Part shown: positions 34,307-43,111 of the stretch, in pieces | How the letters are laid out: each line of letters opens with the position of its first letter | Position numbering within the stretch: the stretch's first letter is position 1 | NCBI GenBank assembly: GCA_902495525.1 | Contig: CABUXL010000002.1 | Span: 25,639-89,638 of the forward strand | Direction: 5' to 3' | DNA from: an uncultured Collinsella sp. | GTDB lineage: Bacteria > Actinomycetota > Coriobacteriia > Coriobacteriales > Coriobacteriaceae | Length of the DNA: 64,000 nucleotides | Translations under genes and position numbers: made by a program | The notes under the pieces: generated by a model | What the model saw: the letters and a program-made list of their open reading frames with translations, nothing else | Told to the model about the DNA's origin: nothing | The model's database searches: none

Positions 34307-35668
34307 TTACAGACCGGCGATGTGATCGGCAGGCGTCGCGACAACCTGCCCGGCGCTCTTGGCGGGACGCTTCTTCTTGGTCTCGGTCGTGCCCAAAAGC
34401 CTTGCCTCAAGACCGCTCACCAAGCGAGCGAGCGGCAGGGTGATGACCAGATAGAACAGGGCGGCAACCACGTACGGTGTAATGGAGCCCGTCGTGGCCA
34501 CGATGGTACGGGCGTTCATGACGATCTCGACCACACCCACGGCGGCAAGCAGCGACGTATCCTTGTAAAGCAAGATAAACTCGCTGGTCAGCGTAGGCAA
34601 AACATTGCGGAACGTCTGCGGAATCATAACGTAGAGCAGCGTCTGGAAGGCATTCATGCCCAGAGAGCGAGCAGCCTCGTTTTGGCCCTTGGGGATCGAT
34701 TGAATACCGGCACGGAAGATCTCGCACAGGTACGCAGACGAGTTCATGGCCATGACGATGACGCCCAAGACATAGTCGTCCACCTTGACGCCGGCCAACG
34801 GCAGACCGAAGAACGCGATATAGATCTGCAGGAACGCCGGCGTACCGCGAATGATATTCACATAGATGCCGGCAAGGCAACGCAGGATGCGCGACTTGGA
34901 GATGCGCATGAGCGACAAGGCAAAGCCAAAGGGGATTGCCAGCGGAAACGCCACGAGCACGATCGAGAGCGACATGAGGAAGCCCTTAAAGACGATCGGC
35001 AGGCTTTGGACCAAAATGACCGGGTTTAAGAACAGGCGCAGAAACATATTGGAGTTCCAGGCCTCGACCCACGGCTGCTCCTTAAGGTCGGCCAGGAAGT
35101 TATCGAATGCCGTCACGCCCTTAATCTCGACGGGAGGAATCTTGGAAATCTTCTTGGTCGAACCGTCGGCGAGCGTATAGGTGCCGCTAAAGGCCTCATC
35201 GCCGCCCTCGACGGGAAACGTCACACCGTAAACCTCGACACGGAAAAAACCGCCGGCAGGCGCCGTCTCGCCAAAGTCAATCTTGAGCGTCTGGCCGTCA
35301 GCCTTGCACGTGGGCTTCATGGGCGTACGATCCATGAGGTCCTCGCCCGAGAGCATCGTCAATCGCGTGTCATCGGTACCAAACGTCGTGCCGTCGACAA
35401 ACGTCAGCGAAAGACCGCTCAGCTCCTCGTCGGCATCGGCCTGAACTTCCCAAGTGATGCGCGTCTCGGTGCCGCCGACCACATCGCTACCCGAACCGGT
35501 ATTGGGTCGGGCGGTAATCTTTGCGGTCTCAAGCGCGTGGGCGGTCGTGGGCACGCAGGCCCCCGCGCATACCAGGGCGAGCGCCACAGCCAGGGCACAG
35601 GCCAGCTTTTGGAGCATCGAGGGCAGTGGAAAACGCTGCTCCGCGGCCCCTTTGTTCAGTCGAGACAA
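34307..35668 (-). CDS. amino acid ABC permease with exported N-terminal domain
   Basis: A TTG at 35668 with TAGGAG 5 nt before it is the best start, since the ATG at 35617 has no ribosome site. The 453-residue product has a signal peptide ([19 protein letters not shown]), then about 160 residues of beta-rich exported sequence ([20 protein letters not shown]). The last 220 residues are a HisM/GlnP-type permease with [40 protein letters not shown] and the [20 protein letters not shown] coupling loop. Typical permeases lack the N-terminal domain. Confidence 0.85.
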   Translation of the reverse strand: MSRLNKGAAEQRFPLPSMLQKLACALAVALALVCAGACVPTTAHALETAKITARPNTGSGSDVVGGTETRITWEVQADADEELSGLSLTFVDGTTFGTDDTRLTMLSGEDLMDRTPMKPTCKADGQTLKIDFGETAPAGGFFRVEVYGVTFPVEGGDEAFSGTYTLADGSTKKISKIPPVEIKGVTAFDNFLADLKEQPWVEAWNSNMFLRLFLNPVILVQSLPIVFKGFLMSLSIVLVAFPLAIPFGFALSLMRISKSRILRCLAGIYVNIIRGTPAFLQIYIAFFGLPLAGVKVDDYVLGVIVMAMNSSAYLCEIFRAGIQSIPKGQNEAARSLGMNAFQTLLYVMIPQTFRNVLPTLTSEFILLYKDTSLLAAVGVVEIVMNARTIVATTGSITPYVVAALFYLVITLPLARLVSGLEARLLGTTETKKKRPAKSAGQVVATPADHIAGL

Positions 35669-35738
35669 GGTGGCTCCTATCGTAGAAGTTGCCGGCAAAA
35701 CGAGACGGAAAAGCTCTCCGTCAAGAGAAGCGCAAAGG

Positions 35739-35771
35739 CCCTCTCCGCCAAAACGGAAAGGGCCCGCGCGC
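35739..35771 (-). terminator. attenuating hairpin between binding-protein and permease genes
   Basis: On the minus strand GGCCCTTTCCG pairs with CGGAGAGGGCC around a 6-nt loop, followed by TTTGCG. It could stabilise or enrich the upstream binding-protein mRNA. Confidence 0.45.
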
Positions 35772-35786
35772 AATCAAGTAGCTATT

Positions 35787-36647
35787 TTACTTGATGTTGT
35801 ACTTAGCCATGAGGGCGTCAACGGTACCGTCATCAGTCAGGTCCTTGATGGCCTGGTTGATGTCGTCCTTGAGCTTGGTGTTGCCCTGGTTGATGGCGAT
35901 GGCGTACTCCTCGCCGGTGCTGATCTGCTTGATGGTCTGGCAGGTGTTGAACTGCTCGGCGGTCAGCTGGCTGGCAACGGAGCGGTTGGTGACTACGGCG
36001 TCGCCCTTATCGGACTGCAGGGCGCTGAAGCACTCGGTAGCGTCCTTGTAGGGGACAATCTTGGCCTTGGGGAAGTTCTCCTGGGCAAAGGCCTCGGCGG
36101 TCGAGCCAGACTGGACGATGATGGTAGCGTCAGCGTTGTTGAGCTTCTCGCTGTAGTTGTCGGCCGTAATGTCGGTGTTATCGACCTTGGTCACGATAGC
36201 CTGATCGTCCATGTAATAGGAATCAGAGAAAGTGACTTCCTTCTCACGCTCGGGCGTGTCGGTGATAGCCGCGATGGAAACGTCATACTTGGCGCCCGAA
36301 GCGACGCCCGGAACCAGCGTGTCAAAGTCATTGTTGACATACTCGACATCCAGGCCCAGCTTGTCGCCGATAGCCTTGATGAGCTCAAGGTCAAAGCCCT
36401 GATAATCGCCGTTGTCATCCTTGTACTCAAACGGAGCGTACTCGGCAGAGGTGCCGACGGTCAGTGTACCGTCCTTGACGAGCGCGTACTCCTTGGAGCC
36501 GTCGACCTTCTCGACCTTAGCGTCGTCAGAGCTGCTGGAACCGGCATCAGAACCAGAGGTGGCGTTGGACGAGCCGCAGCCCGTCAGTGCGAGGGCGAGC
36601 GCCATGGCGCCTGTGGCGGCAAATGCGCCAAGCTTCTTAAGCTTCAT
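35787..36647 (-). CDS. amino acid ABC transporter substrate-binding lipoprotein
   Basis: The ATG at 36647 follows AAGGAGA. The 286-residue product starts MKLKKLGAFAATGAMALALA with lipobox ALTGC and a Gly/Ser-rich spacer, so it is lipid-anchored. The mature domain is a family 3 solute-binding protein: DGTLTVGTSAEYAPFEYKDD, GFDLELIKAIGDKLGLDVEY, DVSIAAITDTPEREKEVTFS and GDAVVTNRSVASQLTAEQF. These blocks match polar amino acid binders. It is the first gene of the transporter operon. Confidence 0.93.
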   Translation of the reverse strand: MKLKKLGAFAATGAMALALALTGCGSSNATSGSDAGSSSSDDAKVEKVDGSKEYALVKDGTLTVGTSAEYAPFEYKDDNGDYQGFDLELIKAIGDKLGLDVEYVNNDFDTLVPGVASGAKYDVSIAAITDTPEREKEVTFSDSYYMDDQAIVTKVDNTDITADNYSEKLNNADATIIVQSGSTAEAFAQENFPKAKIVPYKDATECFSALQSDKGDAVVTNRSVASQLTAEQFNTCQTIKQISTGEEYAIAINQGNTKLKDDINQAIKDLTDDGTVDALMAKYNIK

Positions 36648-36794
36648 AATCAGTCTCCTTCCGGTGACCTCGTTTGATTCAGAGGTCTGCAAAAACTGTT
36701 GGCTATTATGCACCCGGAATTACGAATCTGCAATGAGAAAACTGATTGAAACAAACCCATAACGTGAATGGAACACTCCACTTTGTAACAGTCA

Positions 36795-37661
36795 TTACTG
36801 CTGCAATGACCTTAATAGTCTAATTTCAGCTGCATAACCTGCAAGTTCGTTCGGAGTCTCCAAAATAAACGGCAGCGAACGCAAACGGCCATTCGATACA
36901 ATATTCTGCATAACCTGCATACCGCCACCAAATTCCTCGCTGCCAAGGTATCCCTTGCCGATGCACTCGTGACGATCTTTATGGGCGCCACAAGGGTTCT
37001 TCGAATCGTTGATGTGTACGGCATGCAAGTGATCGATACCCACCACGCGGTCGAACTCGTCGAGTACGCCGTCCAGATCATGGATGATGTCGTAGCCGGC
37101 ATCGCTCACATGGCAGGTGTCCAAACAAACGCCCAGCTTATCGGACAGCTCTGGGCACTTGGCGGCAACGCCCTCGATAATGCACGCCAGCTCTTCAAAG
37201 CTACGGCCCACCTCGGTACCCTTTCCCGCCATGGTCTCGAGCAGTACCGTCGTCTGCTGGCCCTCAAACATCACCTGGCACAAGGTGTCGACAATCATCT
37301 GGATGCCGGCATCAGCCCCCTGCCCCACATGCGCGCCGGGGTGGAAGTTGTAGTAGTTGCCGGGCAGTGCTTCCAGACGCTGCAAGTCCTCGGCCATTGC
37401 CTCCAAGGCAAACTCGCGCGCCCGCTCTTTGGCAGAACAGGGGTTATAGGTATACGGGGCATGCGCCACCAGGGGACCAAAGTCGTTTTGCGCCATAAGC
37501 TCGCGCAGGGCCGCCACATCATCCATGTCAAGATCTTTCGCCTTGCCGCCACGCGGGTTGCGCGTAAAGAACGCAAAGGTGTTGGCGCCAATGGATAGCG
37601 CCGTCTCCCCCATCGCCCGATAGCCCTTCGTCGTCGAAAGATGACACCCAATCGTCAGCAT
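36795..37661 (-). CDS. nfo: endonuclease IV (AP endonuclease)
   Basis: The ATG at 37661 (GAGGAGG upstream) gives 288 residues. Family signatures are present: [90 protein letters not shown] and [20 protein letters not shown]. These include the zinc ligands of the TIM barrel. It cleaves DNA 5' to abasic sites in base-excision repair. A 78-bp palindromic repeat lies just upstream of the start. Confidence 0.95.
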   Translation of the reverse strand: MLTIGCHLSTTKGYRAMGETALSIGANTFAFFTRNPRGGKAKDLDMDDVAALRELMAQNDFGPLVAHAPYTYNPCSAKERAREFALEAMAEDLQRLEALPGNYYNFHPGAHVGQGADAGIQMIVDTLCQVMFEGQQTTVLLETMAGKGTEVGRSFEELACIIEGVAAKCPELSDKLGVCLDTCHVSDAGYDIIHDLDGVLDEFDRVVGIDHLHAVHINDSKNPCGAHKDRHECIGKGYLGSEEFGGGMQVMQNIVSNGRLRSLPFILETPNELAGYAAEIRLLRSLQQ

Positions 37662-37679
37662 CTCCAGCTCCCTCCTCAT

Positions 37680-37757
37680 CAGTTGCGGTGAAATACGGTC
37701 TATTGGTGCCCTATTTTGGCGCAAACAGACCGTATTCCACCGCAAGTTATAAAAGGG
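37680..37757. repeat. 78-bp palindromic repeat, copy 1
   Basis: Copy 1 aligns without gaps to 38861-38938. The outer ends (CAGTTGCGGTG, CGCAAGTTATAAAAGGG) are conserved and the arms form a 24-bp imperfect hairpin with the central stem CGGTC/GACCG. Confidence 0.75.
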
Positions 37758-37828
37758 GCATCAGAGATGTGGGCCGCCAGACACCGCGGGCACCGGCGTC
37801 ATGATCCCCTACGTGTCAGCGCCAAGTC

Positions 37829-38848
37829 CTAGAGGGCTAGACGGATTGCATCGATAATACGCGCGCAGCGCTGTGTGGCGGCAAGGGGCATGACGGGACT
37901 CTCGAGTTTCCCCGCCCGGATGAGCTGGGTCGCATGCTGGATTTTGCCATAGAAATCATCGATCTCAAACGGGGCATTTATTTCTAGCGTTCGACCGTCG
38001 GAATACTTCACATGAGCGAGCTCGGGGCGATGGAGCCGCTCGATTTCCAACGAGCCCCGCTCACAGGCAATCGTTAAGCGGCTTTCATATGTTGCTTCGC
38101 CGTCGCACACCATATGAATGGGCATACCGCCGACGCTCATATGGATCTCGTCGGCCCAATCGACGCGACCGCCCGATACGTCACGCCAGCGAACTTCACG
38201 AGACGAAACCTCGCAAGCGCCCGCGAGCAAATCCTCAAACCAACCGACTGCATAGCAGCCCATGTCATATAGACAGCCGCCCTGCAACGGATCGAGCAGA
38301 TAGCCCGAAGGAGACTCGCCGTAATCGAGCTTTTGCACGCTTTCAATCGAGACAATACGGCCAAGCTCACCCGACGCAAGCAAGTCCTTCACGCGAGTGC
38401 GCATCGGGCATAACCGATTCTTCATCGCCTCCATAAACAGCACGCCGTGCTCGCGAGAGGTGGAGGCAATCAAGAGAGCCTCTTCCTCACTCAAAACGGC
38501 TGGCTTTTCGCACAGCACGGCCTTTCCGGCGCGCAGCGCGCGACAGGCCCAACGCGTATGCATGCCATGCGGAAGAGCCAAGTAGATTGCGTCGACATCG
38601 GGGTCGGCAATCAACGCGTCATAAGCCGCATCGCCGCTATCGTCAGCCGTGGCATAACTGTGCGCGGCATCAATCGAAAACGCCCCGCAAAACTCTTCAA
38701 CATGCGAAGGAGTGCGACCGGCGGCAGCCACAAGCCGCACCCCGTCCACTTCCTTGAGCGACGATGCAAATCGATACGAAATGTGCCCAGCGCCCAAAAC
38801 GCCCCAACGAACCTCACGCAAATCAACACATGAATCCCGATGGCCCAC
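37829..38848 (-). CDS. Gfo/Idh/MocA-family oxidoreductase
   Basis: A GTG at 38848 preceded by GAAGGGGG is the likely start, giving 339 residues. The Rossmann motif is RWGVLGAGHISYRFASSL; AIYLALPHGMHTRWACRAL and KAVLCEKPAVLSEEEALLI carry the EKP motif with its catalytic lysine. LYDMGCYAVGWFEDLL matches the C-terminal domain (GCYav). Such enzymes oxidise or reduce sugars or polyols with NAD(P). The substrate is unknown. It is flanked by two copies of a palindromic repeat and follows an aldo/keto reductase gene in the same direction. Confidence 0.88.
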   Translation of the reverse strand: MGHRDSCVDLREVRWGVLGAGHISYRFASSLKEVDGVRLVAAAGRTPSHVEEFCGAFSIDAAHSYATADDSGDAAYDALIADPDVDAIYLALPHGMHTRWACRALRAGKAVLCEKPAVLSEEEALLIASTSREHGVLFMEAMKNRLCPMRTRVKDLLASGELGRIVSIESVQKLDYGESPSGYLLDPLQGGCLYDMGCYAVGWFEDLLAGACEVSSREVRWRDVSGGRVDWADEIHMSVGGMPIHMVCDGEATYESRLTIACERGSLEIERLHRPELAHVKYSDGRTLEINAPFEIDDFYGKIQHATQLIRAGKLESPVMPLAATQRCARIIDAIRLAL

Positions 38849-38860
38849 GACAGCCCCCTT

Positions 38861-38938
38861 CAGTTGCGGTGGAATAGTTCCTGTTTGGCCCCTATTCTGC
38901 CGCAAACAGGAACTATTCCAGCGCAAGTTATAAAAGGG
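38861..38938. repeat. 78-bp palindromic repeat, copy 2
   Basis: Copy 2 shares conserved flanks with copy 1 at 37680-37757, but its inner stem reads GTTCC/GGAAC where copy 1 has CGGTC/GACCG, so pairing is kept by compensatory change. 23 of 24 arm positions pair. Confidence 0.75.
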
Positions 38939-40129
38939 TCACGAGGAGCGCGTTTTGCCGAAAGCCTTAAGCACTGCCGTCACGGGGCCAGGCTGGAAAC
39001 GTCGGCGCACGTCATCGAGACGCTCGGGGATATCGATATGCTGTGGGCAGTGGCGCGCGCATTTGCCGCACTTGACGCAATTGCTCACCAGCTTGGCCTC
39101 GCTTGTGCGCACCGCGCTCGCCGTAAAGTACTGCGATAGACCCGTAAACCAGCTGTGCGCATAGCTTGCGTTGTAGGCGGCAAAACATCCAGGGATATTG
39201 ATGCCTTTAGGGCACGGCATGCAATAGCCGCATCCCGTGCAGGGCACGCGATTCGATTTTTCAAACTCATCCAGCACGTGCGCGATCGTGTCGAGCTGGT
39301 TGGCAGTCATCGAATCCGGCAGGGCCCGATCGGCCAACACCGCGTTCTCATCCACCTGCGCGATATCGGTCATACCCGAAAGCAGCATCGTCACCTGAGG
39401 ATGATTCCACACCCACGAAAGACCCCAAGCGGCAGGAGTGCACAAATGCGGGTCACGGGCACTATCGAGCACAGCGCGGGCCCGTGGCGGCAGCTTGCCC
39501 GCTAAACGCCCACCCAGCAGCGGCTCCATCACAAACACCGCGAGCCCGCGCTCCGCAGCCGCCATGAGTCCTGCCGTTCCCGCTTGGTAACGCTCGCCGG
39601 CATAGTTGTACTGTATCTGGCAAAAATCCCAGTCATATGCGTCAAGCATCGTCAGGAAATCCACCGCGCTGCCGTGGTACGAAAAACCAATCTGGCGAAT
39701 GCGCCCCGCCGCCTTTTGGCGCGCGATCCAGTCCTCGATGCCCAACGCCACCACACGTTCCCACTGGGCGGGCGAGGTAATGTTGTGCATGAGGTAATAG
39801 TCGATATGGTCGGTCCGCAGGCGGCGCAATTGCTCGTCGAAGAACCGGTCGAAATCCTCCGCACACTTGCACGAAGCATGCGGCAACTTGGTCGCCAGCA
39901 ACACCCGGTCACGCAGCCCCAATCGCTCAAGCGAGGCGCCCACGCACGCCTCGTTACCGGGATAGAGATACGCGGTGTCCAGATAATTAATCCCCTGCTC
40001 CACCGCACGGGAAATGATGGCATCGGCTGTCTTCGCATCCGGACGTCCCGGCGCACCGGGAAACCTCATGCACCCCAGCCCCAACGTCGAGATGCGGTTG
40101 CCGCTTTTGGGGTCAACGCGATATTGCAC
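38939..40129 (-). CDS. aldo/keto reductase with C-terminal 4Fe-4S ferredoxin domain
   Basis: The GTG at 40129 follows GAGGAGGGG. The 396-residue protein is an aldo/keto reductase barrel (STLGLGCMRFPGAP, NYLDTAYLYPGNEACVG, DYYLMHNITS, GFSYHGSAVDF) with a C-terminal extension containing CTGCGYCMPCPKGINIPGCF and CVKCGKCARHCPQHIDI, two 4Fe-4S clusters. This is the YccK/Asl-type fusion group common in anaerobes. Electrons may pass from ferredoxin-like clusters to a carbonyl substrate. It is the first gene of a run with the Gfo/Idh/MocA gene and nfo. Confidence 0.9.
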   Translation of the reverse strand: MQYRVDPKSGNRISTLGLGCMRFPGAPGRPDAKTADAIISRAVEQGINYLDTAYLYPGNEACVGASLERLGLRDRVLLATKLPHASCKCAEDFDRFFDEQLRRLRTDHIDYYLMHNITSPAQWERVVALGIEDWIARQKAAGRIRQIGFSYHGSAVDFLTMLDAYDWDFCQIQYNYAGERYQAGTAGLMAAAERGLAVFVMEPLLGGRLAGKLPPRARAVLDSARDPHLCTPAAWGLSWVWNHPQVTMLLSGMTDIAQVDENAVLADRALPDSMTANQLDTIAHVLDEFEKSNRVPCTGCGYCMPCPKGINIPGCFAAYNASYAHSWFTGLSQYFTASAVRTSEAKLVSNCVKCGKCARHCPQHIDIPERLDDVRRRFQPGPVTAVLKAFGKTRSS

Positions 40130-40291
40130 GGCCCCTCCTCTCCCCTCGAAGCCCTGACAAGGCGAAACAAACCCGTCACGTCATCGAAACACATCGGAAT
40201 CGCAATTGAGAACGTATCGTAACGCAGCAGAAATCGAGCCGTCACGGCACCGCTTTAACATCAGCAAAAAGCCCGATGAAAGGAGACGAGC

Positions 40292-40486
40292 GTGACCACA
40301 CGTGAGGACGCCTACCCCTACCCCGGCGAGCAATACATCCTCTCGGTCGACCGCTATCAGATCGAAGTCATGGACCATCTGGACGAGCTTCCCGCCACGG
40401 GTGCCGTCATCTTCTGCACCCTCCCCAAGGTCCGCGATGGCGTCGGATACCCCGCCCGCCTCTTTGCGGTCTGCCCCGCGGCATAA
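40292..40486 (+). CDS. small hypothetical protein (64 aa)
   Basis: A GTG at 40292 preceded by AAAGGAGA opens a 64-residue frame: TREDAYPYPGEQYILSVDRY then LDELPATGAVIFCTLPKVRD and YPARLFAVCPAA. Codon use matches the genome. The protein is compact with no signal sequence or membrane helix. I do not recognise the family. It is monocistronic and is followed by a hairpin terminator at 40565-40590. Confidence 0.6.
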   Translation: MTTREDAYPYPGEQYILSVDRYQIEVMDHLDELPATGAVIFCTLPKVRDGVGYPARLFAVCPAA

Positions 40487-40564
40487 GCGCACAGCGCAAT
40501 AGTTTCTTTTTCATAACAGCCGCCCCGCGCACCCACCAATCACCCTGGCAGCATACAATCCATC

Positions 40565-40590
40565 AGGCGCCCCTTACGCGGGCGCCTTTT
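40565..40590 (+). terminator. terminator before the panE-like gene
   Basis: AGGCGCCC and GGGCGCCT surround a 7-nt loop and are followed by TTTT. Confidence 0.75.
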
Positions 40591-40609
40591 ATATGGGGAG
40601 ATGATTCAC

Positions 40610-41524
40610 ATGCAGATCAACAAGGTCGCTTTTATCGGCAAGGGCGGCGTCGGCCTGCTCTACGGCAGCATGATTGCCAAGGCCCTCGGCAATGACGCCG
40701 TCGAATACGTTATGGATGACGCCCGTTTTGAGCGTCACGCGGGCGATGCGCTCACCGTCAACGGAAAGCCTTGCGGTCTCACGTCCGTCCGCGCCAGCGA
40801 GGCAGCGCCCGCCGATCTGGTCATCCTGACGGTCAAGACCACCGGTCTCGACCAAGCACTCAAGACTATGGAGCGCGTCGTGGGACCCAACACGCTCATC
40901 GCCTCGCTGTGCAACGGTATTACGAGCGAGCAAAAGATTGCCGAACGCTTTGGCTGAGAGCATACCGTTCTTGGTATCTGCCAGGGCATGGACGCCGCGT
41001 TTCTCAATGGCGCGCTCACCTTTACCAATGCGGGCGAGATCCGCTTTGGTGCAGCCGCCGGCACCGACCCCGCGACCGTCGCCGCTATCGACGGGCTCTA
41101 CACGCGCTGCGGCATCGCCCATACCGTCGAGCGCGACATTGCGCACCGCATGTGGGCCAAACTCATGCTCAACGACGGCATCAACCAGACCTGCATGGCC
41201 TACGGCGGGACCTACGGAAGCGCCACGGAGCCGGGCTCCGAGCAGCGCCGCTGCTTTGTTTCCGCCATGCGCGAAACGCTTGCGGTCGCCAACGCCGAGG
41301 GCATTGAGCTGACCGAGGCAGACCTGACGCAAATGGTGCACCTCATCGAGGGAATCGACCCCGCCGGTATGCCCTCGATGGCGCAGGACCGCATCGCACA
41401 ACGAAAAACCGAAGTCGAGGAGTTCGCGGGCACCATTTGCCGCCTGGCCGCCAAACACGATATCCAAGTGCCGCAAAACGATTGGCTCTACCAGAGGATT
41501 CGCGAAATAGAAAGCAGCTGGTAG
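40610..41524 (+). pseudogene. ketopantoate reductase-like (PanE/ApbA) gene with in-frame TGA
   Basis: The ATG at 40610 follows GGGGAG by 9 nt. The reading frame codes KVAFIGKGGVGLLYGSMIAK (nucleotide loop), NTLIASLCNGITSEQKIAERFG, then a TGA at 40955-40957, and resumes in the same frame with EHTVLGICQGMDAAF through to WAKLMLNDGINQTC, GIDPAGMPSMAQD and the end at 41524. Both halves fit one PanE-type protein of about 304 residues, with no indel. A single base change explains it (TGG or CGA to TGA). The product would be a 2-dehydropantoate 2-reductase or a relative; as it stands it is interrupted. Confidence 0.8.
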
Positions 41525-41558
41525 TGCTCGGCATACTGCAGCCAACAGATCCAATGGC

Positions 41559-41600
41559 AAAGCCGCCGCAAGGGGCACTCCCCTCGCGGCGGCTTCCTTT
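41559..41600 (+). terminator. terminator after the panE-like gene
   Basis: GCCGCCGC-AA-GGGG pairs with CCCC-T-GCGGCGGC around a short loop and is followed by TTCCTTTTT. Confidence 0.8.
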
Positions 41601-41632
41601 TTCATCTTTGGCCAAAATCAGCTTCACAACGG

Positions 41633-41839
41633 TTAGAGTTGCGACCCCGGCACCTCGTCCTCATCGTCGCGACAAAGGACAACACCGGCGCTTCCCAGCA
41701 GCGTGGCCGCGATCAGCGCGCCGACCACGATAGGAGCAGCCCCGCATGTCCCCTGAATGCCCGCGACGAGCGCGGCCGTGGGACCAAGGCAGCCAAGCAT
41801 CAACGCGACGGCGGCAACGGCAATATCTCGAGCATTCAC
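41633..41839 (-). CDS. small two-helix membrane protein (68 aa)
   Basis: A GTG at 41839 with GGAGG about 10 nt upstream opens a 68-residue frame: NARDIAVAAVALMLGCLGPT and APIVVGALIAATLLGSAGVV are two hydrophobic helices, followed by a charged tail CRDDEDEVPGSQL. It has no recognisable family. Codon use fits the genome and the frame is supported by the ribosome site. The 186 bp upstream to 42025 show no other gene. Confidence 0.5.
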   Translation of the reverse strand: MNARDIAVAAVALMLGCLGPTAALVAGIQGTCGAAPIVVGALIAATLLGSAGVVLCRDDEDEVPGSQL

Positions 41840-42025
41840 AAGACCACTTCCTCCAAGAGAAAGACCTTATTTCTCAAGAACCAGTGTGCCCCGCATCCAT
41901 ACGCCCAGCGTACCGCCACGGTAAGGGCTCTGTTAACTCAAACGCATACATAGAACGGACGTCCTTACGTTGCCCTAAAGCTCGGTAAAGACGCCCGCCC
42001 GCCAAATATCCGTGATGCAGAAAAA

Positions 42026-42799
42026 TTACCAACCGGTGTAGTAGTCGGTGGTTCCGGCAGCGCAGCCGGAGTCATAGACCTTGCAATCACCCTTGGAGCC
42101 CGTAAAGGTCGAGCCCTGGGCCATATCGCCCGCGGCAACAACGTAATAGCCGTCGGAATCGCGCCAGAAGCCCTCAGAATCCTGAGTCCATTCGCCCGTG
42201 CGATAGTGATAAAGCACATTGCTGCTGTAATAGGTCTCGCGGCGTCCGTTGTAGTTATTGACACCCGCAGAGCGCGTCAGGCCCGATCCGTTCGCGTAGG
42301 ACGCGGCAGACGCATAGGGCGGAGTGTAACCGGCGTTGTAGTACGAAGCCTGGGCGGCCTCGGCAGCCTCCGCCTCGGCGGCAGCCTCGAGCGCTTCGCG
42401 CTTGGCATCCTCAAGCGCAGTGCGCAGCTCATCGAGCTCGGTCGACTTGGCGTCGACCTCCCCCATCGTCAACAGGTTACCCGCACCGTCGATGCAACCC
42501 TGCAACACAGCGCGCTCGTCATCGGTGGCATAGTCACCGTACATGTTCATGATGATCTGAGCGCGCATCTCCAGGGAATCACGCTTGGCCTCCATCGAGG
42601 CGTTCCACTCCTGCATAGAGCCATAACCGTCGCTGCGGTAGTCGACGGGCTGCACCAGCGTCGCTTCGGACGGCGTAGGTCCAACCGTATCGGATAGTGT
42701 TGCCGCGTGGGCATCAGTTGCGCCGGCGCCCGCCAAAAGTGCCACGGTCAGAGCGGCAGAAAAGGCGGCGGCTTTCGGTTTTCGCGAATCGATCCTCAT
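42026..42799 (-). CDS. secreted coiled-coil protein with C-terminal hydrolase-like domain
   Basis: The ATG at 42799 follows GGAGG at 12 nt. The 257-residue product has a signal peptide (AAAFSAALTVALLAGAGATD, cleavage after AHA). Residues 70-145 are helical and Glu/Ala-rich (LEDAKREALEAAAEAEAAEA), a coiled coil. The C-terminus, WTQDSEGFWRDSDGYYVVAA followed by GSKGDCKVYDSGCAAG, resembles the 3D/double-psi barrel region of secreted cell-wall proteins in Gram-positives. It probably acts at the envelope; catalysis is not established. Confidence 0.65.
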   Translation of the reverse strand: MRIDSRKPKAAAFSAALTVALLAGAGATDAHAATLSDTVGPTPSEATLVQPVDYRSDGYGSMQEWNASMEAKRDSLEMRAQIIMNMYGDYATDDERAVLQGCIDGAGNLLTMGEVDAKSTELDELRTALEDAKREALEAAAEAEAAEAAQASYYNAGYTPPYASAASYANGSGLTRSAGVNNYNGRRETYYSSNVLYHYRTGEWTQDSEGFWRDSDGYYVVAAGDMAQGSTFTGSKGDCKVYDSGCAAGTTDYYTGW

Positions 42800-43010
42800 G
42801 TAGCTGGAAACCTCCGTAGTGCGTTTTTGCTGCGTTTGAGCTGCGTGTGATTCGATCGCGCTGCATAGTACCCCGAGCAAATCGCGACCTGCGGTTTTAC
42901 TCAAAAGGCGCACGTCAATTGCGTAAAACTCACATCCTCTCAACAGGAGTTTTCCACAACTCGAATGCATAAAGCGTGTCAAAAACCCTGTTTTTGCACC
43001 CGCTCTATGC

Positions 43011-43053
43011 AAAAAAGGCGCCTGTGCAACCATTGTTCGCACAGGCGCCTTGA
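43011..43053 (-). terminator. metY terminator
   Basis: AAGGCGCCTGTGC and GCACAGGCGCCTT form a perfect 13-bp stem; on the minus strand it ends in TTTTTT. Confidence 0.9.
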
Positions 43054-43111
43054 GCAGGCATTTTATGCAGTTATACCTATCGAGTCGCAAGGGGTCTTTG
43101 CACAAGTCGCC

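Noticed and set aside
37660..37745. N-terminal extension of nfo through the palindromic repeat
   Set aside because: The extension codes the same peptide as the extension of the neighbouring gene at 38848-38926, because both cross the repeat; the real starts have ribosome sites further in.
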